21,496 bases of DNA from Pigoraptor vietnamica. Lineage: Eukaryota; Opisthokonta; Filasterea. Where the stretch lies: positions 1-21,496 of the forward strand of contig CALSCQ010003150.1 in the NCBI GenBank assembly GCA_943704525.1, in the 5' to 3' direction. This document shows positions 1 to 10,900 of the stretch, one piece after another (the first letter of the stretch is position 1; every line of letters starts with the position of its first letter). The notes beneath the pieces are model-generated. The model had not been told where the DNA came from. It did not search any database and worked only from the letters and a program-made list of their open reading frames with translations. A program made the position numbers and the translations under genes.

Positions 1-113
<113 letters not shown>

Positions 114-197
114 AGGGCACTGTCGTGGGCATTTGTGCAACACTCTGCTCACGACACACCGCAATGGCGTGCTTGAACGCGCTCTCTCCCTTTGCAG

Positions 198-3100
198 CGC
201 TGGACGGCGTTCTCGACGAGCTGCGCATGTGGAATTACGTGCGAACGCCGCAGCAAATTCTGTCGGCGTGGAACCGCACCGTAGATCCCTCTGAACCGGG
301 CCTCTGCCGTTACTACCGGTGGGTGCGCAGTTATTACACACTCGCATTCGCACATGCATGGCGCATAGTACCCTCCGATTGTGTCGGTAGTAGGTTACCG
401 TGCGATTGCTGTACCAACCGACGCGTTTCTCTCGCTCTGCAGCTTCGACGACGTGACGACGACGACACCCCGTGCGCTGGACCTCAGCAGCGCCGGGACG
501 AAGCCGACCGTCGGCCGCCTCTCCGACAGCCGCAACGTCCTCAGCTATTCGTCCGCGCGGAGCTCTCGCCCACCCACACGCCCGCAGCCCACGTACTCGT
601 CTGCGCCGTTGGTCGGTTCCGGCAACATGATCGTCACCACCACCAATTTTGGGGACTCTGCCGCCGTCTCGATCGGCGCCTTTGACGCGGAGGGCGATGC
701 CATCACAGCGACGGCGCTCACGCTCCCGACGTCCGGGTCGATTTACGCGGGGAGTTCCGCGGCCGGTTCGCCGCTCATTGTGTCTGGCGCGATTGCGGGC
801 ACGTCGACGCCGGCTGTCGGCGGGGCCAAGTGGTACTCGTTCCCCGTGTTCTACCAGCCGACCGGACAGCCGTCATCGGACTCGTTCAGCGTCCGCTTTG
901 ACGACGGCACGAACCAGGTCACGTGCACGGTGACGGTGCAGGTTCGCCCGGCGCCCGACAGCACGCCGCTGAACATCAACGTCACGCTTAAAGAAGACAC
1001 TCTCACTCCGCTGGCCATGGTGCCCCTCGGCGCGTACGGACAGACGCTCACGGGCTACGTCATGCAGCTGCCGGGCAGTGGGCGCATCTACCAGGTACAC
1101 ACACGCACGCATGCGCGTTAGCTGTTTCGCGGGGAAGCCTGTCCGTCGTGGCACTCTCTGCTTTCACTTGTGCTCATTGCGCCCTTTGCACGCGCAGACG
1201 AGCTTCTCCTCTGCTACAAAGCGCTACGATTCAATTCAGAGCGACACGTCTCTCCTCACTGGTATCGCCGCCACCAACACGGCCATCACCGATGTGCGCG
1301 GCCTTGTCCTCTTCAAGCCCGCGCAGGACGAGAGCTCGGCACCCGGCGTCCCTTATGCCTCGATCAAGGTGCAGCTGAGCGACCCGAAGGCCGCCAACCG
1401 CTCCACGCAGGCGACCGTCAACTTCTTTGTCACGCCGGTGAACGACGCGCCGCTCGGCGTGAGCGCGCAGGTGCAGGTGCCCCTCGTGGGCGGACATCCG
1501 CAGCCGATTGCGCTGAAGCTCAACTCGACGGATCCGGACACGAACTTTAGCCCGCGGCCTTTCTTTAGGGTCACTGTGCCGCCCAAGTTTGGGAGCCTGT
1601 ACCAGGCGCGGATTGGTGGGTGTTTGCGGAAGGGGCGTTGAGCGCTTGCGCTTTGGAAGGAGAAGGCCCTATGCATGTCAGTCCCCTTTCCAATTCGTTA
1701 TTCCGACTTGCGCTACGGAATGGGCACACGAGGAGACGTTCCTCACGCATTCGTTACGCCTTTGCACTGCAGCGTCGTCGAAAGTCGTGCCCGGCGATGT
1801 CGTCCCCGTGCCCGTGTACATTCCGACGGTGTTCGGCTACGCGAGCCGCGTGCGCAACGTGTCGTCGCAGTTCTCCGTGTGCGGTCAGCTCTGCTCCATC
1901 CAGCCGATAGACTGCATTGAAGGCCGGCTCACGAACCAAATCGCCGGTTGCACGAAGAACGCATGGCACGCCACGCAGATCCTCGGGCCGCCGGACGTCT
2001 ACCCGCGCTACGGAGGTGCGGCGCTGTCTGTGCGTTGTGCATGCGTGCGCTCTGTTGTGCACCATGTTCTTTGTGCCCGCTTCACTTACATGCGCTGCGT
2101 ATTGCGTGCGTCGCACCGTGTACGAATTTGCCTGCTCACTTGCGCACTCGTCGCTGTTGCCCCATCGCAGACATCAAGGAGGTGCGGTCGATTGTCGCTC
2201 TGCAGGCCACACGCTGTCTGCACACATTCCACACAAACACGCGCACAAGCGGAGCATTCACTTATGCACATCACCCGCACACCACATCGCGCTTTTCATG
2301 TCGAGCGATTACCGGCGCACTTTGCACGTCACTAAGCACCCGCACGCCCCTTGCGTTGTCGCTTGCAGAACCCCCTTGCGATGTGGTTTGCAGAACTAAT
2401 AAGCACCCGCACGCCCCCTGCGTTGTCGCTTGCAGAACTGGGAGCCCCTTCTCAACCGCGGCTTTGAGTTTATTGAGCTCGAGTACGGCATCGACATGTA
2501 CATTAGCGGCATTCTCATCTACGAGACGTTCAAGCCGGGCTCCATTGTCCGGGTGCTGTCGGCGTCGGAATACAGGGGTAAGTGCTGCGTGCCGTTGCTG
2601 CGTGCCTTCCTCTGAACTGCGTGGCAGCGGACGCTGTTCTTGCTCTCGTGGCCCCTCCTCCCTCCCCCCTCTGTTCGTGCGTGTGCGCACCATGCCTTGC
2701 CTCCATTCACCTGACCTACTTGTGTTGCGCTGTGCAGCCTTCATTTCACCGCGTGTACCTGTGCGTGTTGTGCGCCTTGCTCTTGCCTTCTCTCTTCTCA
2801 CCCGTGTGCGCTTGTGCGTGCCGCGCAGGAATGGACACGCAGTGGACCGTCCTGTGGCAGGGCGCACCGGCCATCCAGCCGGAGAAGGCGCGCATCTTCT
2901 CTCCGCCCCTCTGCGCCTTCCCATTTAAGGCAAGGTTTATCCGGATCGAAATGAACACGGGCGCCGTCCCTGGGTGGGTGCCATCGCAGAGCATCACCGC
3001 GGCAAACTGCGGACGGAGGCACTCGTGCGTTGTGGTTATGTGCGCCTGGAACTCATTTCTATTGGCGTCTTCCCGTGCAGCTGGAGCTCGATTGATGCCG

Positions 3101-4590
3101 TTCAGCTGACGGGCACCCTGGACCTTCCTGTTGGTACCGTTTCGGACGCACTCGCGCGCGTTGTGTATGTGCCGGCGCGGGGCATTCTTCCATCAGGCGC
3201 AGGGCAGAGTAAGTGGCGCACAGTGTAACGTGCTCCCGTTCCCTCTCATGCACGCGCCCTTCGCTTATAGCCAATGGCCGCATGGCCTTTGGGTGTTGGT
3301 ACCACTGCGTCACACTCTTCCCAATTCCGAGTAACCCTTGCGAATGTGCAGCGGCTGTCTTCGACTCGTTCTCCTACCGTGTGTCGGACTGCGAGGCCGA
3401 ATCGCCCGTGGACTCGACGATCTCCCTCACGCTCGCGACCGACACGGCTGTCGGAAGTGGTGGGTGCGGCGATTGTGTGCGGCCCATGCGCCGATGGACA
3501 CCAGATTGCAGACAGTGGCAACGCAGACAGCCATAGATAACACCGCGATTGCCGGCAGTAGTATATGGAAACATGGCATACGTGTCACTGAACTGAGAGG
3601 TCGTTCTTAACCTTGCGCCATGTGACAGCTGCCGCTTCGACGCCATTCGCCACTTTCACCTCGTCGTCATCCTCCGAGAATTCGTTCATTGCGGTGAGTA
3701 GAACGAGTAACGCACGCGCGCCCGGCCCTCCACACTGGCACACTCTTGCTCGTACAGCACAGTACTTGTTGCACACCCTGCCCACTCTCTTAGCTCCGTT
3801 TCTGTTTCAGATCCCCCTCTCGACGGCCGCCAGCCACCTCTCCCAGTCGCTTGGCGTGGCGCTGTCCACAGTGAACGCGTCCTCGATGACCCTCAAGTAC
3901 CTTGGCCAGACGTCGTCGCTCACTCTGCGGCCCATCTCCGCGGCCACACTTAAGTCGCTCGGCGCCAACGCGGCAAGTGTGGACGCGCTCTCCTTCCCCG
4001 GCACGAATGCGTTCGACACGGCCCTCGCGGACGTCGCCGCCTTCGTCAGCGCGCTCAGCGCATCGTCCATGGCGACCCTCCTGGCTGTGTCGCCCCTCGC
4101 CCCGGGTGACGTCATCCCGGCATCAGTGCCCGCCGTGATTGCGACGGGCTCGGGATCGTCGACCATTTCGGCTGCGATGACTGCGCAGGGCGTGTCGTAC
4201 ACGATTGCCGTCAACGTTGCCGTGGGAGGGAGCGGTGGGGTGTCGCTGACGCGCAGTGCTTGTGTGTCCCGAAAATCTCTGTTTGCGCCGATGTGTGGCT
4301 GACTGTTGTAACTTGGTTAACGCAGCGGTCGTTCCGTCGTCGTCCTCTGACAAGAAGTATGTCATTCCGGTCGCTGTGCTGGTGCCCCTTGCGGTGGTCA
4401 CGGCCCTCGTGGTGGGCTTTTACTTGCGCGAGCGCAAGATCAAGGACGAGATGTCGAAGAAGGTTCGTAACACACGGTGCACACGCACACATATGCACGC
4501 ACGCTGGCGCGCACACACACACACGCACGCACGCACACACACACACACGCACACACACACACACACACATGCACATACACGCATTTTTAC

Positions 4591-4641
<51 letters not shown>

Positions 4642-7246
4642 CACACACACACACGCACACACATACACACACACACATGCACACGCAACGCGAATCTGTG
4701 TGCGTACTACTCATGCAATCATTGTGCGGTCAAGTGACGATCTTGCCCCCTCGCATTCCGCAGGCGATGGACTGGCTTGTGGCTTTCAATGAGCTCGAAA
4801 TTCTCGAGAAAATTGGCGAGGGCTCGTGGGGCGCGTGCTACCGCGGGCGATTCCGCGGATCCGAGGTGCGCTGGAGGCTCCGTTTAGATACTCTCTCCCC
4901 CCCCCCCCCCCCCCCCCCCAAACACACACACACGCAGACAATCTCTTTGTGTGCGCGCGAGTGTGTAAGCTGACGTTCAGCGCGCTCGTGTCGGTGCCGC
5001 ACTGACGCTTTCCACTGTTGCTCCCTTGCGCAGGTGGCGATCAAGATGCTCAAGCTCGTCGGACAGACGCAGCTGCAGCGAGCGCTCGGCGACCAGCAGA
5101 ACCTCAAGGAGACCATTTTTGGGCTGGACATTGAGGTGCGCTTGATAATGCATGATCCTCGCGTGACAGCGTAGGTATAAGAACGCACGCACGCATGCAC
5201 GCACATGCACACGTACACGCACCGCACACACCGCAACGAGTGCACGAATTCACGCTGTAGTCTTCCTTTCTGACACTCGCTGCCCGTTTGCAGGCCACGC
5301 GTCTCAAGTCTGACAAGAAGGGGTCGAAGTTGCTGCGGCTGTCGAGCATCCGTTCGCGCTCAAGCAAGAGTGAGTGCATGTAACACATAAGCTCGCGCCC
5401 TTTCGATATGTACCCCTCTCCTCTCTCTCTCCCTCTCGAGAGCTAACATTCCGTGTGTCGTCTGCAGAGAGCAAGTCTGGCTCTGCTTCGGACTCGTCGC
5501 AAGCGTTGACGTCGTTCTTGGGCGAGATTCAAACGATGACCTCTTTGCGCCACCCGAATGTCATCCTGTTCATGTACGTGCGTTTGTTGTGGGACTGTGA
5601 AGTCGTCTGTATGGACACACACGCGCCGCTGACCCTAGTCGTCTGCATGGACATACACGCGCCGCTGAGATGGCGGGTCCATTGTCTGTCCGTGAGCTTT
5701 ACGTGGGTCGGTGTACACTCGAAATTCTAATCCGGCATTTGCTGCAGGGGCGCGTGCCTCGAGTCCAACACGCCGTGCATTGTCATGGAGCTCATGAAGA
5801 TGGTGCGTGCGTGTGCGTTGGCGTGTGTGCGTGCGTGTGCATGTGCGTGAAAGTGTGCATGGGTGCGTGTGTGCGTGTGTTGCGTGCGTGTGCGTGCATG
5901 TGCATGGGTGTGTGTCTGTGCGTGCGTATGTGTGTCTGCGTGTTTGTGCTGCCTGAAGAATTCGTCTGTGCACCTGTGTGTGATTTTAGTCTCATTCTCA
6001 CCCAACACCCGAATGCACTAATCGTCGGTGCTACCCACTTGCTGTTACTCACTCGCCCGCCCTCTTCCGCAGTCGCTGCACGACCTCTACACGAACCCCG
6101 CCGAGATGTTCCCCTGGCAACAGCGATACTCCGTCATCGTCGACACTGCGCGCGGAATGGCCTACCTGCACGCCTTCAAGCCCGCGCCCATCCTCCACCG
6201 CGACCTCAAGAGGTGCGTACCTCGCACACAACTGCGCAGCGCCGTCCCTCACTTGCGACGATACGTTTGTCGTGAATTTGACTCGCGAACTGCGTCACGC
6301 TGCGCCTCACACGCGCGTTATGACAGCACATGTCATGCAAATTGGAAATTGTAAATGTTATGTGTGACGTCGTCGTGCGACGACGTGCTGATTTTCATCC
6401 CCTGCGCTTGTGCAGCCCGAACATCCTGCTCGACGTGCACGGTCGCGCGAAGGTGTCGGACTTTGGCCTCACGATGCTCAAGGAGAGCGACCCGAAGGGA
6501 AAGCAGGGCGCCAGCGAGGAGTCGACGGTGGCCGCGGGCTCGCCCATTTGGATGGTGCGTGCGTGCGCGTGTGTGCGCATGTGTGTGTGTGTACGGGTAT
6601 TGTGTGTGCCTGTAGGTGTCTTGCTGTCCGTGTTCATTTCTTCGCGTCTTCCCCAGTTTTGCATCTTTGTTTTTTGTTGTTGTGAACATCGTTTGGTCGC
6701 CTCCTTCTTCTCGCGTATTTATATTTGATGTGCCCAATCTAACATCGGCATTGCGCAGGCACCCGAGGCGTTGCGGTCGGAGCCCGTCACTGAAAAGTGC
6801 GACGTTTTCAGCTTTGGTGAGCTCCCCTCTCCCCCCCCCCCGCACACACACAAACACACACACAACCTCCTCCCTCCCCCGCACCGCATGTGATGCTTCT
6901 CGCTGCATACGTTTTCACCTTTATCCAGTCCCTTTTTGTGAGTTCGACGGCTCAGCACCGGACTGCAAAATTGACATTGCCTCCCTCCGCAGGCATCACA
7001 ATGTGCGAGGTCGCCTCTCGCCAGCGCCCGTACCACGGCTTCAAGGGCCACGCCCACGCACTCCTTGTGCTCATCTCGACCGACCCGAAGTGCCGCCCTG
7101 AGATCCCCGCCGACACGCCCCCCGCATTCTCCGAACTCACGCGCATGTGCATTGAGCACTCGCCCGACGACCGCCCGTCGTTTGCCGAGCTCCTTCCCAA
7201 GCTCGAGGCCCTCTCCAAGGGCACCAAGTGGGCCGAATCGCGGTAG
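198..7246 (+). CDS. Receptor-type TKL protein kinase, 5' partial
   Basis: Single-pass membrane kinase, 1207 residues visible. Exons: 198-318, 443-1094, 1198-1615, 1773-2015, 2171-2181, 2436-2577, 2829-2973, 3081-3208, 3352-3459, 3629-3693, 3811-4234, 4326-4462, 4764-4865, 5034-5135, 5294-5369, 5468-5573, 5748-5802, 6073-6212, 6416-6554, 6759-6816, 6993-7246; all GT/AG and all keep frame. Domains by visible residue: LamG end (LDELRMWNYVRT) 1-55; cadherin/Ig-like repeats about 70-400, with the PVNDAP signature; FBXL4-type discoidin-like domain about 415-595 (PDVYPRYGD, IYETFKPGSIVRVL, WTVLWQG, FIRIEMN); another Ig-like repeat; Ser/Ala-rich stalk; transmembrane helix about 830-851 followed by RERK; kinase about 870-1190. 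Kinase motifs are all present: IGEGSWG, VAIK (K902), helix-C E977, HRDLKSPN (D1055), DFG (D1073), WMAPE. HRDLKSPN points to TKL, thus Ser/Thr specificity. An active surface receptor is inferred; the ligand is unknown. Stop is TAG at 7244-7246. Confidence 0.93.
2171..2181 (+). other. 11-nt micro-exon of the receptor kinase gene
   Basis: The flanking exons end in phase 1 (2015) and start in phase 0 (2436), so they cannot be joined directly. The short segment after CATCGCAG and before GTGCGG restores the frame and adds Asp-Ile-Lys-Glu (the Asp codon is split over the junction). This completes the PRYGD...W motif expected in the FBXL4-type discoidin-like domain. It is a deduction from frame and family pattern. 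Confidence 0.72.
2333..2438 (+). repeat. Duplicated 3' splice-site segment
   Basis: A 39-nt segment at 2333-2371 recurs at 2400-2438 with one mismatch. Each copy ends in the acceptor-like TTGCAGAAC, and a third such site lies at 2388-2396. The intron before exon 2436-2577 therefore has three tandem acceptors. Only the last gives the family-consistent reading: the first shifts frame, and the second is in frame but meets TAA at once. Confidence 0.88.
4512..4682 (+). repeat. Compound (AC)n tract in intron 4463-4763
   Basis: About 170 bases of nearly pure alternating AC/GC purine-pyrimidine sequence with single-base interruptions (AT, AA, GC). It fills most of the intron between the transmembrane exon and the first kinase exon. 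Long His-Thr or Cys-Val reading frames across it are microsatellite artefacts. Confidence 0.95.
4897..4919 (+). repeat. Homopolymer C run (23 C)
   Basis: An unbroken run of 23 cytosines in intron 4866-5033 of the kinase gene, followed by an AC-rich tract. The length may be inexact, because homopolymers of this size are error-prone in sequencing. Confidence 0.95.
5601..5668 (+). repeat. 36-bp tandem duplication in intron 5574-5747
   Basis: Bases 5601-5632 recur at 5637-5668 (period 36) with two mismatches over 32 bases. The repeat lies inside the intron and leaves coding sequence untouched. High identity suggests a recent replication-slippage or small duplication event. Confidence 0.88.
5803..5945 (+). 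repeat. GTGCGT/GT-rich tract starting at a splice donor
   Basis: The intron 5803-6072 starts GTGCGTGCGTG and continues for about 140 bases as degenerate GTGC/GTGT repeats. The tract begins at the donor itself, so the donor hexamer is copied many times downstream. A shorter version starts at the donor of intron 6555-6758. Confidence 0.85.
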
Positions 7247-7486
7247 ATGCCCAGAACGCATGCGCCCGTCGCTCTGATCGTTTCCCACTGCCGAATCCTT
7301 GTATTTTTCCCGCTGCGCAACGCCCATCTCAATGAACACTCCCAAAAAAAAGAAAACCGGAAATCTTGTACATGGTGTGCGTCGTTGGGATGCAGAGAGA
7401 CGTTTTTAACAATAGCGGTCCAAAAGCTGTCATTTGTAGGGCGATCAGTCCTTCAGACGTGTGTGTTTCTCGGTGTACACGAGCGC

Positions 7487-7572
<86 letters not shown>

Positions 7573-7800
7573 CGTGCCAGTGTGCCGCCAGTGACTGTGT
7601 GTGCAGTTGACAAAGAGGATACCAACGAAGCTTTAGAAATTTGGCCAGTAATAAATTTAATTCCAATACATTTTTCATAGTGATCGAAAAACAAATAATT
7701 GGTTACACCGACGCGATAACCTTTGACACGGTGCTGACAGTGCGTGACACACACACACACACGCACAAACACACACACACATTCGTTACACTCACACATC
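7247..7800. other. Intergenic region after the kinase gene
   Basis: About 550 bases without a supportable gene. It holds the kinase 3' UTR, a possible AATAAA polyadenylation signal at 7650-7655 (about 400 bases after the stop, so weak), the GT run at 7491-7571 and an AC-rich stretch at 7746-7781. No RNA gene or conserved motif was seen. Confidence 0.6.
7491..7571. repeat. (GT)n microsatellite, about 40 units
   Basis: A pure GT run of about 81 bases in the spacer between the kinase gene and the GTPase-PIN gene. Frames across it encode only Cys-Val or Thr-His runs. Confidence 0.96.
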
Positions 7801-7825
7801 TATAAATACTGGCGCGCCATTCAGT
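7801..7825 (+). promoter_or_regulatory. TATA box and possible initiator
   Basis: TATAAATA at 7801-7808 lies about 145 bases before the ATG at 7952. A start-site-like CATTCAGTG is at 7818-7826, at a spacing below the usual 25-30 bases for its first part, so initiation slightly further downstream is also possible. This is the only clear TATA element upstream of a gene in this window. It was seen by eye; the transcription start is inferred. Confidence 0.6.
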
Positions 7826-7897
7826 GACAGTTCGAAACGAGTTCATCCACAACAGAAAAGGACGACAACACTCTGGAATCAAGAAAGCGACACGGCC

Positions 7898-7938
7898 ACA
7901 ACAACAACAACAACAAAAAACAAAAACAAAAACAAAAC
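7898..7938 (+). promoter_or_regulatory. CAA/CAAAA-rich 5' leader
   Basis: Repeats of CAA and CAAAAA lie just before the start codon at 7952. Such G-free, unstructured leaders are known to favour scanning and strong translation in eukaryotes. The base composition differs sharply from the GC-rich coding sequence that follows. The functional role is inferred. Confidence 0.55.
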
Positions 7939-7951
7939 CACGAGCACGACG

Positions 7952-10900
7952 ATGGCGAAAACGATGATGACGGCTCGCAATCCCAGGACTCCCCGCGGCG
8001 GACGGGGGCAACAAGCGCGACAGCAGCAGCCACCCACCAACCCGAACGGCGGCGGCGACAATGACATCACAGCACCGGTTGCTCGCGTGGCGCCGTCGCC
8101 GACGAACGCAACCGACGAGCAGGCCAGTGCCGCATCAGGCGTTCGGTCGGGGTCGATCGCATCGACAGCGTCGGCGCAAACCGGTGCGGGCGCACCTACT
8201 GACGACGACTGGGAGAACCAGTTGGGCGCGCTGCTCGCGACGTCGGCGCCTGGCGGAAGCACGAACAAGGTCAGGGAAGTGATCGACAACCTCGCGGGGA
8301 CGTACGCGACGCTTCGCGACAAGGCGTATCAGACGTCGGCGGTGCTTCTCCTCGGCATGAACCGCATCGGCAAGACGTTCATCATCAACCTCCTCCTCCT
8401 CCTCAGCTGCGTGACGCCCTCGCAGTACAAGTCCGAGGCGTTCAGCCGCGCCCGAGAGCAGTACCCTTCTGGACTGGAGGCGTGCGACGACGCCGAGCGC
8501 AACGAGGACGGCACCGCGGCTGCCGAACCGGAGATCATACGCGCCAGCGACATGGAGAACGAGTGCGGACGATACGATCCCACGGAAGACAAGCGGACGA
8601 CCTACGCAGTCTTGCGGTCGCACGCGGATCCCAACGGGGCGCGCATTAGCGACGACTGGGCGGGCTTCGTGCTGCCGAGCGCAAAGAGCTCGAATACCGG
8701 TACGACGACGGCGGTCCACAACCGCGTCTGTTACGGCTTCACGTTCCACGTGCTCGTCACGTACCAGTCGATCGAGTTCATCCTCAAGGTCCTCGCAAAG
8801 ATCGCGGCTGACAAGCTCGCGGATGCGAGTATCGACATGCTTTCGAGCGAGCGCTGGGCGCAGATAACGGACACGGCAATCGACGATCAGACGCCTGAGG
8901 ACCTGCAGCGGTACGTCGCCGCGCCGGAGACTATCCCGATTCACGACGACGTGCGCGCGGTCGCCGGAAAGCAGCGCGTGTACGCCGGTTGCGGCAAAGA
9001 CATGGACGAAGACCGCTGGTTCGTCCAGAGCGTGCTCCGCATCATTAACGCGAGATCCGAGTCTGATGAGGAGACGACTCGCTACACGCGACAGCGGTAC
9101 GTGCTGCAATCGATACGGACGTACTGTCCATGCGGCGTAGTGGACGGCGGCGTGCAGATTGACGACGCTCCGGGACTCAACGACGAGGACCCGCTGTCAA
9201 CGGCTGTCCTCCGTCAGAGCGAGGACGACACGATGACGCGCACGGTCGTCGCAGTCGTGACGAGCAGATTGAGCGCCAACGCGCTGCTTCTGCAACGGCT
9301 CCGCGAGTCCACGTTCACGCGCCGCCTCATGGCGGAACCGGAGAAGCACACTCTCAGCATCGTGCTGTACACGGAGAACTCGCCTGCCGGGGGCCACCTG
9401 TCCATGCTGGACGAAGACAAGGACTACGCCAAGTGGAGGCGCGAATGCGATATTAATCGCGACGATGCGCTCAGGAGGCTCCGCGGGCTGTTCAAGGATG
9501 TCTACCGCACCTGCCGCGGCAACACGGACGGCCAGGAAGAGGCGACAGTCGAGCGCATGCTGGGCCGCGTCAAGTTCGTGGCGGCGCACCCGGCCCTCTA
9601 CGCATCCCTTTGCATCAACGAAACGCTGCGGCGCCAGTTGGCCAGGGAGCATCCCGCCGATCCCCACTTCGAGGAGCGGCTGCTGCAGCGGACGCACGGG
9701 CGGGAGCTCGTCGGCATCTTCCAGGGTCTGAACGACACCCAGAAGTTCGCCGAGGCGCAGAGCGCAGTGCCGACGCTCCTCAGGGTCCAGCAGGCGGCCG
9801 CGGACGAGCTGCAGGCTGTGCTTCGGGCGGACGAGGACGACGCGAAGGATAAGATCCGCGTGGCCGAGTTCCCGGAAGACGCGCTCAAGCAGGCGCGTGA
9901 ACTGAAGCTCGGATCCCACAAGCTCAACGGTCAGGCACTTCAGATGTTCAAGGAATTCGTTATCGAAGAATGCAAGCGCTCTGGCGTGGACTTCGACAGG
10001 TCTTGGGGGGCGGCCGTCGAAGCATTCGCAGAGGCGTTGACGGGGGCGTGGTCGGACGTGTTGTGCGATTCCATGGAGGCGCGCTTGAAAGACAAGGGGG
10101 AGAGTCTGACAAAGGAGAACGCCAGCGACGCCTTCTCACCTCTCGCGAAGGGCGTGTGGCCCACATTCCCCGTGCGTGACGTCGTGTTCCAAAAGGGCGA
10201 GTCACCCGACAAGGAGATTCGCGCGTTTCTCGCGCAGCTGAGAACGGCTTTCGACGAGCTCAACGTGCGTCTCAAGGGCGACTTCGACCGCATCGTCGAC
10301 GCCAAACTGCCGGGCTTCTTCGAGACGGGTCGCAAGGCCGCGCCGGAGGATGTGCGCGCGCGCGCCGTGAAGATACGCCGCAGCTTCGTCGAAACTTCGC
10401 TCGGTCCCGCGCTCGAAACAAAGCGCGACGGGTTCTTCAGAAAGGGGCGCCGCGAGCGACTCAACGATGAGTGTCTGCAACGCGCGTGGCATAACGCCTG
10501 CGCACGCGCCGTGGAGGCGGATCTCGAGGCGTATGCGGACGTCGCACGAACGGCGAGGTCGGACATAGAGCTGCGCGCATCTCTGCCAATGGTATTTCGC
10601 CATACGATTTTCACCGCGATCACAAGATACTTCGTGGAGGCGATCAGGGCGACCGTGGATCGTCACGTGAAGGCGACGTGGAAGGAGATGGTCGGCGAGA
10701 AAGCGAACACCGGCCGAAAGTCGCACACGGCGGCACCGACCATGCGCCGGCAGGCGCAGCTCTTTTGCGGCCATCTCCTCGAGGAGCACAACAGACACAT
10801 TCGCGACGCTTCGAGAGATCGAACGGCGAGTGCAAGCGAGGACGACGACAACGTTTCAGTCGACGTCGCCGAACGCGTCGAGTATGCGCAGCAATGCAGC

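Noticed and set aside
1948-2928. 326-codon plus-strand open frame
   Set aside because: It crosses three exons of the receptor kinase in the wrong frame and includes introns; the FBXL4-type domain pattern is in other frames.
4260-4973. Long plus- and minus-strand open frames rich in His-Thr or Cys-Val
   Set aside because: They arise from the AC microsatellite in a kinase intron; no start context, domain or conserved residue.
8135-9109. 324-codon minus-strand open frame opposite the GTPase
   Set aside because: Mirror of GC-rich codons of the GTPase exon; Arg/Val-rich with no domain pattern.
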